From an uncultured Anaerobiospirillum sp. (GTDB lineage Bacteria > Pseudomonadota > Gammaproteobacteria > Enterobacterales > Succinivibrionaceae): a stretch of 64,000 bases of DNA. This document shows positions 7,877 to 15,123 of the stretch, piece after piece. A program made the position numbers and the translations under genes. How positions within the stretch are numbered: position 1 is the first letter of the stretch; the number at the start of each line of letters is the position of its first letter. A model generated the notes under the pieces. That model was not told the origin of the DNA. It saw only the letters and a program-made list of their open reading frames with translations, and did not search any database. Location: contig CALXXU010000001.1 of assembly GCA_944392765.1 (NCBI GenBank), forward strand, positions 1-64,000. Reading direction: 5' to 3'.

Positions 7877-8857
7877 ATGTCATGGAAAGGCCGTATTATC
7901 GGCACTTTGATCGGTTTCTTATTTGGCGGAGTCGGCGCCATTGTCGGCTTTGCCATCGGCTACTTCTTCTTTGACCGCCCGCACAACGAGCGCGTCTTGC
8001 AAAACATCCAGGCGCAAAACGCCTTTACCGGCGCTAACGGCCACAGCGCTGAGCACAAGCAGATTATCGGCAGCACCTTCTGCCTGATGGGCTATGTCTG
8101 CCGTGGTGCTGGCCGCATCAACGAAGCTCAGATTAAGCAAGCTGAGCACTTGATGGATGTGATGAATTTAAGCACCGAATTGCGCCATATCGCAATCGAA
8201 GCCTTTAACAACGGTAAGAGCGACAACTTCGACTTAAATAGCGAGTGCCACGCCCTCTCCTCGATTATCGGCCGCAATATCTCGATGCTCTCCTACCTCT
8301 TGGAAATCCAGGTAGGCGTCGCCATCGCCGATGAAGTCTTAGATCAAGGCGAGCACGAGCGCTTGCTCAATATCGCAATGGCCTTAGGCGTCAACGTCCG
8401 CGATATGGAGCGCTTGATTCGGGTGCGCATCGCCGAGCAGCAATTTGCTAACTTCTCGCGCAACTACGCCCGCCAGCGTCAGCGCTACTATGAGTCAAAG
8501 GGCCAAAGCAATTACAACAACTACGGCAACCGCAGCTACGAAAATTACAAGCAAAGCGAGGACGATGCCGAAGAGGAAAGCTTTGAGCGCTTCCGCAGCG
8601 AGCAGCAACAGCAAGAAGAGCACAGCTACGAGCCGCCACACAAGACCGAGCTGCAGCATGCCTATGAGATCTTGGGCGTCACCCCTGATACGCCTTGGGA
8701 TGAGATTCGTCGTGCCCACAAGAAGCTCATGCTCAAGTACCACCCAGATCGCTTAGCGGCGCAAGGCATTCCACCTGAGATGATCGACCTCTACACCCAG
8801 AAGTCGCAAGACATCCAGGCCGCCTTTGCCCTGATCAAGGAATCGCTGGGCAAGTAG
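7877..8857 (+). CDS. djlA: Membrane-anchored DnaJ-like co-chaperone DjlA
   Basis: Type III J-protein that stimulates DnaK at the inner membrane. Residues 6-32 form a glycine-patterned transmembrane segment (GTLIGFLFGGVG), residues about 60-190 are the TerB-like helical domain, 195-250 are a Gln/Asn/Glu-rich linker, and 261-326 are the J domain with the HPD tripeptide at 289-291 in LKYHPDRLAA. Size 326 compares with 271 in E. coli, the difference being mostly in the linker. ATG 7877 has GAGGAT upstream. A minus-strand paralogue with a decayed J domain ends 187 bases downstream. Confidence 0.93.
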   Translation: MSWKGRIIGTLIGFLFGGVGAIVGFAIGYFFFDRPHNERVLQNIQAQNAFTGANGHSAEHKQIIGSTFCLMGYVCRGAGRINEAQIKQAEHLMDVMNLSTELRHIAIEAFNNGKSDNFDLNSECHALSSIIGRNISMLSYLLEIQVGVAIADEVLDQGEHERLLNIAMALGVNVRDMERLIRVRIAEQQFANFSRNYARQRQRYYESKGQSNYNNYGNRSYENYKQSEDDAEEESFERFRSEQQQQEEHSYEPPHKTELQHAYEILGVTPDTPWDEIRRAHKKLMLKYHPDRLAAQGIPPEMIDLYTQKSQDIQAAFALIKESLGK

Positions 8858-8966
8858 GCCTATCGCCCCAATCAAGGGGCTAGGCTCCACCGGGCAAGGC
8901 TCCACAAAGCAAGGCCCTACTGGGCCCCAACTAAGGGGCCAGGCCCTGCACTGGGTCAATTACCCC

Positions 8967-8993
8967 AACGCCGCAAGCTGGCCTTGCGGCGTT
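8967..8993. terminator. Bidirectional hairpin between djlA and the convergent djlA-like gene
   Basis: AACGCCGCAAG (8967-8977) and CTTGCGGCGTT (8983-8993) pair perfectly over 11 bp; GTTGT follows on the plus strand. The preceding 8860-8955 is made of short GGGGCTAGG/AAGGCCC-type repeats. Confidence 0.65.
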
Positions 8994-9044
8994 GTTGTCT
9001 CTGCGCCACGCTAAGGCCCCTGCTCGGCTGTGCGCCGCTGCTGA

Positions 9045-9821
9045 CTACAGCTGGCGCAAGAGATTGAAGGCGCTAATGGCGTCAGCGACCTTCTTTTGCG
9101 CCAGGCGAATTAAGGCGCGCGGCATATGCGCGCGCTCCAGCTGCACCGGCGCGTAGTGCAGCACCAAAATCTGGGTTGCCGACGCCGCCTGCTCCAAGGT
9201 GAACTTGGGCTCTAAGGCTAACAGGTCACAGGCATAGCGCACCAAGGCCGGATGAGGTTTAGCGCGCTGGGCCGCGCGCTCAGCGGCGGTCAAGAGCGGC
9301 GTGGGCTCATGGGCTAGGGGCTGCCCGTGGGCGTGATGCTGGCTTTGGGGCAGGGTAAAGGCGTGATAGGCAAGGGGCTTGCCCTTAAAGTGCTGGGCTA
9401 AGCTCAGCTCTTGCTGGCGCAAGCGCACGATATGCTGCAAGCGCACCTTATCGACCCCCAGAGCCTGGGCACAGGTCAGCAGCGTGGGAAGCAAGTTCGG
9501 GCTTAAGGCGCCGGGAGCTAAGCCCACATAGACCAAGAGCTCAAAGACAAAGTCTAAGGTCACCGGGCTTGCCCCCACCGCTTGCTTAAAAGCGGTGGCG
9601 AGCGCGCCCAAGGTCGGCGCCTTAGGAGCAGCCAGCACCTGTTTGACCACGCTCACGCATTGAGCCTTGGTATTGGCATTAAGGCCCATCGCGCCCATCA
9701 TATCTTGCAACAGGGCTAACTCACTGGAGCGGCGCTCCTGAGGCTCACTGCGCACGAGCAAGGCACACAGCTGCCAAAACAGCACCAGCTTGCGCGCCTC
9801 GAGCTGCTCCCCGCTTGCCAT
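9045..9821 (-). CDS. DjlA paralogue: TerB-like domain with degenerate J domain
   Basis: A 258-residue soluble protein resembling DjlA of this same window. The middle region (LLTCAQALGVDKVRLQHIVR) matches DjlA LLNIAMALGVNVRDMERLIR, and residues 192-258 align along the full J domain, ending ADAISAFNLLRQL against QDIQAAFALIKESL. The HPD tripeptide needed to stimulate DnaK is replaced by APV (224-226). There is no transmembrane segment; a His/Pro-rich linker sits at about 150-175. The start overlaps the rluA tail region (8-base gap), with AGGGGGC upstream, so it is probably co-transcribed with rluA. Function unknown; perhaps an inactive partner or regulator of DjlA. Confidence 0.7.
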   Translation of the reverse strand: MASGEQLEARKLVLFWQLCALLVRSEPQERRSSELALLQDMMGAMGLNANTKAQCVSVVKQVLAAPKAPTLGALATAFKQAVGASPVTLDFVFELLVYVGLAPGALSPNLLPTLLTCAQALGVDKVRLQHIVRLRQQELSLAQHFKGKPLAYHAFTLPQSQHHAHGQPLAHEPTPLLTAAERAAQRAKPHPALVRYACDLLALEPKFTLEQAASATQILVLHYAPVQLERAHMPRALIRLAQKKVADAISAFNLLRQL

Positions 9822-9829
9822 AATGCCCC

Positions 9830-10708
9830 CTACTTGTTGGCGTCCGCCGCGCTCACGGTTTCAGGTGCGGCGCCTGCGACAGTGTCAGTGTCAGCGCCTG
9901 CGGCAGTGTCAGCGGGCACAGCGTCCGGGGCGACATCAGCAAAGGTCGGCTTGAGCATGGTAGTTAGGGTGTGCTCGATCTGCGGGGCTAAATCCACGTC
10001 AAGCCAGCTAAGCGCTGGGGCGTGCTCCGGCGGGATCGCAAATGGGGCCGGGGCACAGAACTGCATCCACTCGTCAGTGGTCGGGTGCTTAAAGCGCAGC
10101 AGCGCTGCGTGCAAATTAAGGTGCGGTACGGCAGAGTAAACGCGATCATCAGCGTAGAGGTGATCGCCTAAGATCGAATGCCCCAGCTGCTGCATGTGCA
10201 CCCGCAGCTGATGTGAGCGCCCAGTCTTAGGATAGAGGCGCACCAAGCTGCAATCGCGCGCTGCGTCGTAGCATAGGGCCTGGTAATAGGTCAGGGCTGG
10301 TTTGCCCACCGTAAAATCAACCTTTTGGAAAGGACGATTCTCCAAATCTAGGATCAGAGGTAAATCGACCGCACCGGTGCCCTCAAGCTTGCCATCCACC
10401 CACGCAACGTAGACCTTGGAGACCTGCCGCGAGATGAATTGCTTGCCTAAATTGGAGATAGCAGGCTTATTAAGCCCCACCACCAAGACGCCCGAGGTGC
10501 CGTAGTCTAAGCGGTGCACCGCAAAGGCCTCAGGGTAGATGCTCTTAACACGCGCTAAGATGCTGTCATGATGCTGCTTTAACTTGCCCGGCACCGATAA
10601 GATTGTGGCGGGCTTGTTCACCACCATAATGTCGCTATCTTCGTACAGAATGTCGAGGAAGGGGATAAGCGGTGGGTCGTAATTAAACGGACGGCGATTT
10701 AAAGTCAT
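9830..10708 (-). CDS. rluA: RluA-family pseudouridine synthase (23S rRNA U746 / tRNA U32)
   Basis: Isomerises uridine to pseudouridine in RNA. The catalytic motif HRLDYGTSGV contains the family aspartate, and KTGRSHQLRVHM, HSILGDHLYAD and LHAALL are further RluA signatures. There is no N-terminal S4 domain, so RluA fits better than RluC or RluD; E. coli RluA has 219 residues. I start at ATG 10708: a GTG at 10735 would place the N-terminus inside the bamD terminator. The last ~50 residues are an Ala/Asp/Thr-rich tail with DTVAG/DTAAG repeats and no counterpart in E. coli. In E. coli rluA is also close to djlA. Confidence 0.88.
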   Translation of the reverse strand: MTLNRRPFNYDPPLIPFLDILYEDSDIMVVNKPATILSVPGKLKQHHDSILARVKSIYPEAFAVHRLDYGTSGVLVVGLNKPAISNLGKQFISRQVSKVYVAWVDGKLEGTGAVDLPLILDLENRPFQKVDFTVGKPALTYYQALCYDAARDCSLVRLYPKTGRSHQLRVHMQQLGHSILGDHLYADDRVYSAVPHLNLHAALLRFKHPTTDEWMQFCAPAPFAIPPEHAPALSWLDVDLAPQIEHTLTTMLKPTFADVAPDAVPADTAAGADTDTVAGAAPETVSAADANK

Positions 10709-10720
10709 GGGCACGTAAAA

Positions 10721-10754
10721 AAGTAAAAAGCCCACCTTAAAAAAGGCAGGCCTT
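10721..10754 (-). terminator. Intrinsic terminator after bamD
   Basis: On the minus strand AAGGCCTGCCTT pairs with AAGGTGGGCTTT over 12 bp (with G-U pairs) around a TTTT loop, followed by a T-rich run (complement of 10721-10729). It separates bamD from rluA. Confidence 0.75.
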
Positions 10755-10781
10755 GGTCAAAAAATCTGAGTTAAGAGCTAA

Positions 10782-11792
10782 TTACAGAGCAGCCTCTGGT
10801 GCAGCCTCTTCTTGCTTAGGCTCCTCATTTACCTCGAGCGGCTGGGAGGTAATAGCCTGATTTTGCTGCTCCTCGGTGGCACTTTGGGTACCCATTACAT
10901 CATCCCATACGCCAAAGATAACACCGGCGACGCTATCAAGCCAAGTATCGCCCTCAGCCGTAGTGCGCTTTACGCCCTCTTGATCGGTGCTTGGCACGGT
11001 GCCATCAGGATTTAATGGCAGCGAAGCATTCTCAAGTGGAATTGGCGTGTAGTCAGAACCAAAGGAAGCTGCCATGACCTGACGGACGTTAGCTGCAGGA
11101 CGAGCTAAGTTCAGCTGCTCGTAGCAGCGGGCCATATTCTCTAAGGCTGGCTCTAATTGCGTGGTGGTGCGATAGGTCGACAGAATGTTTTGGCTGTGAC
11201 GAATCGAGGACAAATAAGCCCCACGCTCGTAATAGTATTGGGCAATCGCCATCTCACGCTTGGCTAACTCATCCTTGATATAGATCATGCGCTGACGAGC
11301 GTCGGCGGCGTAGATACTGTTAGGATAAGTGGTGACTAATTGCTTGAAGGTGTTGAAGGCGTTGACGTAGTCGGTTGGATCCTTCTCGTAGCGCTCTAAG
11401 CCCAGATAATCTTGGATCATATCGGCACGGCGCTGCATCTGGGTTAAGCCCTTCATGTAATAGACGTAGTCGATATTAGGATGAGTTGGGCTCAAGCGGA
11501 TAAAGCGCTCGATCATCGCGGAGGCCAGCTCGGTCTCACGCGTCTTGTAATAGACATAAATGAGATCCAGCTGAGCTTGCTGGGTCAGATCGCCGAATGG
11601 ATAGCGACTGTCTAAAGCCTCCAGGTAACGACGTGCCGCACCATAATCGCCGGTGGTCATACCCGCCTTAGCGACGTTATAGAGGTTCTCTGGAGAAACA
11701 TCAGGGACTTCGTCAGTGTTATAGTTCGAGCCGCAGCCGGTGGCTACCGCCAAGGATAAGCACAGCACTGCGCCGGCCAGAAACTTAAGCAT
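10782..11792 (-). CDS. bamD: Outer-membrane assembly lipoprotein BamD
   Basis: Essential lipoprotein of the BAM complex that folds beta-barrel proteins into the outer membrane, working with BamA. The start at ATG 11792 gives a lipoprotein signal peptide ending in VATGCGS; GGAGC precedes it, and the longer upstream frame would bury the signal. The body is tetratricopeptide-like (NLYNVAKAGMTTGDYGAARR, YYMKGLTQMQRR, YYERGAYLSSIRH), typical of BamD. The 336 residues exceed the usual ~245; the surplus is a C-terminal tail after about residue 245 with an acidic, Gln/Glu-rich end. It closes the yggS-proC-yggT-bamD run and is followed by a clear terminator. Confidence 0.93.
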   Translation of the reverse strand: MLKFLAGAVLCLSLAVATGCGSNYNTDEVPDVSPENLYNVAKAGMTTGDYGAARRYLEALDSRYPFGDLTQQAQLDLIYVYYKTRETELASAMIERFIRLSPTHPNIDYVYYMKGLTQMQRRADMIQDYLGLERYEKDPTDYVNAFNTFKQLVTTYPNSIYAADARQRMIYIKDELAKREMAIAQYYYERGAYLSSIRHSQNILSTYRTTTQLEPALENMARCYEQLNLARPAANVRQVMAASFGSDYTPIPLENASLPLNPDGTVPSTDQEGVKRTTAEGDTWLDSVAGVIFGVWDDVMGTQSATEEQQNQAITSQPLEVNEEPKQEEAAPEAAL

Positions 11793-11872
11793 GGAAAAGC
11801 TCCATTTCAAACACGTCTTACCTAGACTCACTAAAGCCCCTATTCTACCAAAAGTCGGGGCCCTCATCTGGC

Positions 11873-12439
11873 CTAAACGATTTGCCAAATAACCAGTAAG
11901 CCAAAATCAATTTGCCGCAGCACCGCATACATGAGCGAATTGAGCGCATAAATGGCGATTAAAACGATCATGAGCGAGATATCGATCATACCAATCGGCG
12001 GAATGATGCGCTGCACCGGAGCTACGATCGGGGCATTGATTTGCGCAAATAAGAAGCTCCACCCGCGTGTGGCCGGGAGCCACGAAGTTAAGGCCTGGGC
12101 TAAGAGCAAGAAGACAATGAGATAGCCCGTAGTCTTAAGCAGCATCAACAAGGCAGCCAGCGGAATATAGAGCGGCGGCATATTCAAAAAGAACAGCGCG
12201 ATCAAGACCCACAGGGCCAAGGCCACGAGCGCCGCGACAATAAAGCCGTGCATAAAGAAGGAACCTAAGCGGATATTACGCCACAGCGGAATATTGACCA
12301 CTGGGTTGGTGAGCTTGGTGACGGCTTGGGTTAAGGGGTGATAGTAATCAGCCGCTGAGCTTTGCATTAAAGAGCGCAGCTCAAAGAGCATAATCACGGC
12401 TGAAGCCACTAAGAGCAGCACAGGGAAGAGTGACGCCAT
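11873..12439 (-). CDS. yggT: YggT family inner-membrane protein
   Basis: An integral membrane protein of unknown biochemical role (linked in the literature to osmotic tolerance). The 188 residues contain two copies of the YggT hydrophobic repeat; the second, LTSWLPATRGWSFLFAQINA followed by PIVAPVQRIIPP, is diagnostic. About four transmembrane segments are visible. It follows proC by 22 bases and belongs to the widespread yggS-proC-yggT cluster. Confidence 0.9.
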   Translation of the reverse strand: MASLFPVLLLVASAVIMLFELRSLMQSSAADYYHPLTQAVTKLTNPVVNIPLWRNIRLGSFFMHGFIVAALVALALWVLIALFFLNMPPLYIPLAALLMLLKTTGYLIVFLLLAQALTSWLPATRGWSFLFAQINAPIVAPVQRIIPPIGMIDISLMIVLIAIYALNSLMYAVLRQIDFGLLVIWQIV

Positions 12440-12461
12440 ACGAAAATTCCACTAATCAGGG

Positions 12462-13271
12462 CTATTTGAACATGTCCTCGAACTCGCGCGTGCGGCGCAG
12501 GCAAGCCTCAATGACATCATGCATCATATCCTCAAAATGATAATTGGTCATCTGAGCTAAGCCTTGGAAGGTGGTACCACCCTTGGAGGTTACCGCCTCA
12601 CGCAATTGGGCCAAGGATTGATCTTGGTTGGCGATCACCATCGACGCCGTACCTAAGGCCATTTGTTCGATAATGGCACGCGCCTCAGACTCGCTAAAGC
12701 CATGAGCGACCGTTTCGGCAACCAGGGCCTCTAAGAAGCGATAGAGGAAGGCCGGGGTGGAGCCTGCCAGCGCCCCCAAGCTATTGATGCCCGCTTCATC
12801 GGTGAGTACGGTCTTACCAAGACCTGCTAAGAGATCAAGGCACAGCTGAGTTTGCTCCGCGCTCACATGAGCACCTGAGCATACGGCGGTAACCCCCAGA
12901 CCAAGCTTAGCTGGGGTGTTAGGCATAATGCGCACTAAGGCGATCTCACCTAAGCGTGAATAAAAGGCGGCTAAACGCCAGCCTGCGGCCATCGACACGA
13001 CCAGCTTGCCCGAGAAATCAACGGACTTAATCTCCTCGAGTACCTCAGGCATGATCTGCGGCTTCACGCCTAAGAACAGGACGTCCGCCCAAGTTGCGAC
13101 CGCGACATTATCGGTGGTGAGCTCAGCACCTGCCTCCTTAAAGGCGGCAAGTTTCTCTAAGTGCGGACCGCTGACCATGAGCTGATCTTGCTGTGGGCGG
13201 GTCGTAACAATGCCTTTGAAGATGCAGGAGGCCATGTTACCGCCGCCAATAAAGCCGATTTTAAGTGCCAT
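12462..13271 (-). CDS. proC: Pyrroline-5-carboxylate reductase
   Basis: Last step of proline synthesis: reduces pyrroline-5-carboxylate with NAD(P)H. The 269-residue product has the Rossmann motif KIGFIGGGNMASCI at the N-terminus and the C-terminal dimerisation signature ending in LREAVTSKGGTTFQGL. ATG 13271 is preferred over a TTG four codons upstream because the protein should begin right before the first Rossmann strand. The upstream AAGGA is about 12 bases away. The miniature element 13296-13667 lies just upstream, between proC and yggS, so proC may now depend on a promoter inside or near the element. Confidence 0.95.
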   Translation of the reverse strand: MALKIGFIGGGNMASCIFKGIVTTRPQQDQLMVSGPHLEKLAAFKEAGAELTTDNVAVATWADVLFLGVKPQIMPEVLEEIKSVDFSGKLVVSMAAGWRLAAFYSRLGEIALVRIMPNTPAKLGLGVTAVCSGAHVSAEQTQLCLDLLAGLGKTVLTDEAGINSLGALAGSTPAFLYRFLEALVAETVAHGFSESEARAIIEQMALGTASMVIANQDQSLAQLREAVTSKGGTTFQGLAQMTNYHFEDMMHDVIEACLRRTREFEDMFK

Positions 13272-13295
13272 AACTAAAAACAATCCTTAATTCTT

Positions 13296-13667
13296 GGGAG
13301 CTGTTATAAATTAACTTTGATGCCTCTTAATGGTGCAGTCACTGCTCGAAGAGCAGAGCCACGCTTTACACCTGAACTTTTCAAATTTAGGTACAGATGT
13401 ACCTAAATTTGAAAAGTTCAGGCATATAGCAAACCTCAGTGATTTTGGCTAATTAACTTTATTATAATCATCAAGCAAAACCGCTTGTTTAAGCCATTCT
13501 TCTGAAATTTTATAAAATTATAAAACAAAAATCTATTAGCAAAAACTAATGGCGTTTGCTATAATTATATGGCGAGGCAGCTAAAGCGCTTGTCGACTAA
13601 ATTGATCTAAGCCGTGCCGCAGAAGAGATGCCCAATTTGGTGCAAGATTTAATTTGTAACAGCTCCC
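13296..13667. mobile_element. Complete 372-bp miniature inverted-repeat element
   Basis: Bounded by GGGAGCTGTTATAAATTAA at 13296-13314 and its inverted match TTAATTTGTAACAGCTCCC at 13649-13667 (18 of 19 bases). The interior is AT-rich, with no open frame, and carries a perfect 25-bp palindrome. The right end lies inside yggS and supplies its last codons and stop. Flanks show at most a 2-bp TT duplication. Related ends lie at 1-106 and 43586-43604. I cannot assign the parent insertion sequence family. Several TATAAT-like strings (for example in TTTATTATAATC) lie inside. Confidence 0.8.
13371..13422. repeat. Perfect 25-bp palindrome inside the miniature element
   Basis: The arm 13371-13395 begins CCTGAACTTTTCAAATTTAG and is the exact reverse complement of 13398-13422; only GA separates them. 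Similarity between this element and the copy at 1-106 stops exactly where the arm begins, so the palindrome may be a later nested insertion. Confidence 0.9.
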
Positions 13668-14389
13668 TTGTGCATCTTAGAGTAGTCACGCTCACCGAAG
13701 ATCGCGGTTCCGATGCGCACCTCAGTGGAGCCCTGAGCGATCGCAGGTCCCAGATCATGAGTCATACCCATCGACAGCTCTCTCAGGCCAGGGTATTGCG
13801 CGACAAAACGCTCTTGTAAGGCCTTAAGCTGACCAAACTGCGCGTTGAGTTCAGCTTCACTAGCATCGATGCGGGCCACGCCCATCAAGCCTATCAGCTC
13901 AAGCTTAGGCAAAGATGAGGCAGCCGCAAGTAACTCAGGGAGTTCCTCGACTTCACAGCCTTGCTTTTGCTCTTCATTAGAGATGTTGACTTGCAACATG
14001 ACCTGAAGCGGCGGCAAATCATCCGGGCGCTGGGCCGATAAGCGCTCCAAAATCTTGCGGCGCTCCACCGACTCGACCACATCAAAGTGAGCTGCGATGT
14101 GTTTGGTCTTATTAGACTGAATTGGGCCGATAAAGTGCCATACGATGTCGTTAAAACCTTGCGCGCGCAAAGATTCAATCTTGCCCACGGCCTCAGAGAC
14201 GTAGGATTCACCAAAGTGGCGCTCCCCTTGCTCATAGGCGGCCTTGATTAAATCCTCGCCCTTGGTCTTAGAGACACAGAGCAAACGCACCTCACCTGAA
14301 GTACGGGCGCACGCCTGACAGGCCTTTTCAATCGCACTATGAACTTGCTGCAAGTTTGCCGCAACTGAAGCACTAGTTGGAGTGTCCAT
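13649..14389 (-). CDS. yggS: PLP homeostasis protein YggS, C-terminus rewritten by a miniature element
   Basis: A pyridoxal-phosphate-binding TIM-barrel protein (COG0325/PLPBP family) that affects vitamin B6 and amino-acid balance, with no known catalysis. The PLP lysine is K41 in CVSKTKG; the HFIGPIQSNKTKHI, VNISNEEQKQG and STEVRIGTAIFG motifs are all family hallmarks. ATG 14389 has AGGACC upstream. The final codons GGA GCT GTT ACA AAT TAA are the terminal inverted repeat of the element at 13296-13667, so the natural C-terminus after RDYSKM has been replaced by about six residues. The functional core is intact at 246 residues. Confidence 0.94.
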   Translation of the reverse strand: MDTPTSASVAANLQQVHSAIEKACQACARTSGEVRLLCVSKTKGEDLIKAAYEQGERHFGESYVSEAVGKIESLRAQGFNDIVWHFIGPIQSNKTKHIAAHFDVVESVERRKILERLSAQRPDDLPPLQVMLQVNISNEEQKQGCEVEELPELLAAASSLPKLELIGLMGVARIDASEAELNAQFGQLKALQERFVAQYPGLRELSMGMTHDLGPAIAQGSTEVRIGTAIFGERDYSKMHKGAVTN

Positions 14390-14561
14390 TTAGGTCCTTT
14401 TTCCTCGGTGAAAATAAAATTCAACAACGCCGCGCGGCCTGATATCATCAAGCTCCCCGCCCCTGAGCGCGCCTTATGTGCACAAAGCTTTATGCTATAT
14501 TATTAGTCCAAAGCGCTGCGCTTGCAGCAATTGTCACAGAGATCTCTAAAAAGAGGCTTTC

Positions 14562-14765
14562 ATGTTCGTAATCGATCCCGATACTTGCACCGCGTGCGAC
14601 AGCTGCATGGACGCTTGCCCGTGCGATGCGATTTCCGTCGTTGACGGCGTTCACACCATTGATCCCGATCTGTGCGTTGACTGCGGCGCCTGTATGGATG
14701 TGTGCGAGTTCGGCAGCATCTTCGAGGTAGATGAGGCCGACATCATCCCAAAGAAGGACGTCTAA
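14562..14765 (+). CDS. 2[4Fe-4S] ferredoxin
   Basis: A 67-residue low-potential electron carrier. It has two clusters of cluster-binding cysteines: C9, C12, C15, C19 (CTACDSCMDACP) and C38, C41, C44, C48 (CVDCGACMDVCE). The usual proline after the second group is replaced by glutamate. Two internal halves are alike, as in clostridial-type ferredoxins, and the protein is very acidic. It has an AAGAGG-like site before ATG 14562 and a plausible TGCTATATT -10 about 70 bases upstream. It is monocistronic; the partner oxidoreductase is not in the window. Such ferredoxins serve pyruvate or hydrogen metabolism in anaerobes. Confidence 0.93.
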   Translation: MFVIDPDTCTACDSCMDACPCDAISVVDGVHTIDPDLCVDCGACMDVCEFGSIFEVDEADIIPKKDV

Positions 14766-14869
14766 ACGCCTTATCATCCCGGAGGACGCCCCAGTTCCTG
14801 CCATGGCACCTTTGCAAGGTGCCATACCAAGCCCGCCCCAGGGCCTTGCCCCTACCAGGCGGCGCGCCC

Positions 14870-15123
14870 CAAGCCAATGCCTTGGGCTCAGCGCCCGCTC
14901 CAGTACCTTGGGCCAAGCGCCCGCAGCCAATACCTTGGGCTCAGCGCCCGCTCCAGTACCTTGGGCCCAGAGCCCGCAGCCAATGCCTTGGGCTCAGCGC
15001 CCGCTCCAGTACCTTGGGCCAAGAGCCCGCAGCCAATACCTTGGGCTCAGCGCCCGCTCCAGTACCTTGAGCCAAGAGCCCGCAGCCAATGCCTTGGGCT
15101 CAGCGCCTAGAGCTCAGCGCCCG
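14870..15123. repeat. 53-bp tandem repeat array between ferredoxin and uvrD
   Basis: TCAGCGCCCG recurs at 14888, 14941, 14994, 15047 and 15100, an exact 53-bp period. Each unit is itself a pair of related 26-27-bp halves starting CCTTGGGCTCAGCGCCCG and CCTTGGGCCAAGCGCCCG. The period is not a multiple of three, so open frames seen across it in three frames are artefacts. Bases 14766-14869 hold nothing I can name. The array ends at the uvrD stop codon. Confidence 0.9.

Noticed and set aside
10709..10735. GTG 10735 as the rluA start
   Set aside because: It lies within the bamD terminator and adds residues not found in RluA proteins.
14870..15123. CRISPR array
   Set aside because: Repeats are directly adjacent without unique spacers, and no cas genes are present.
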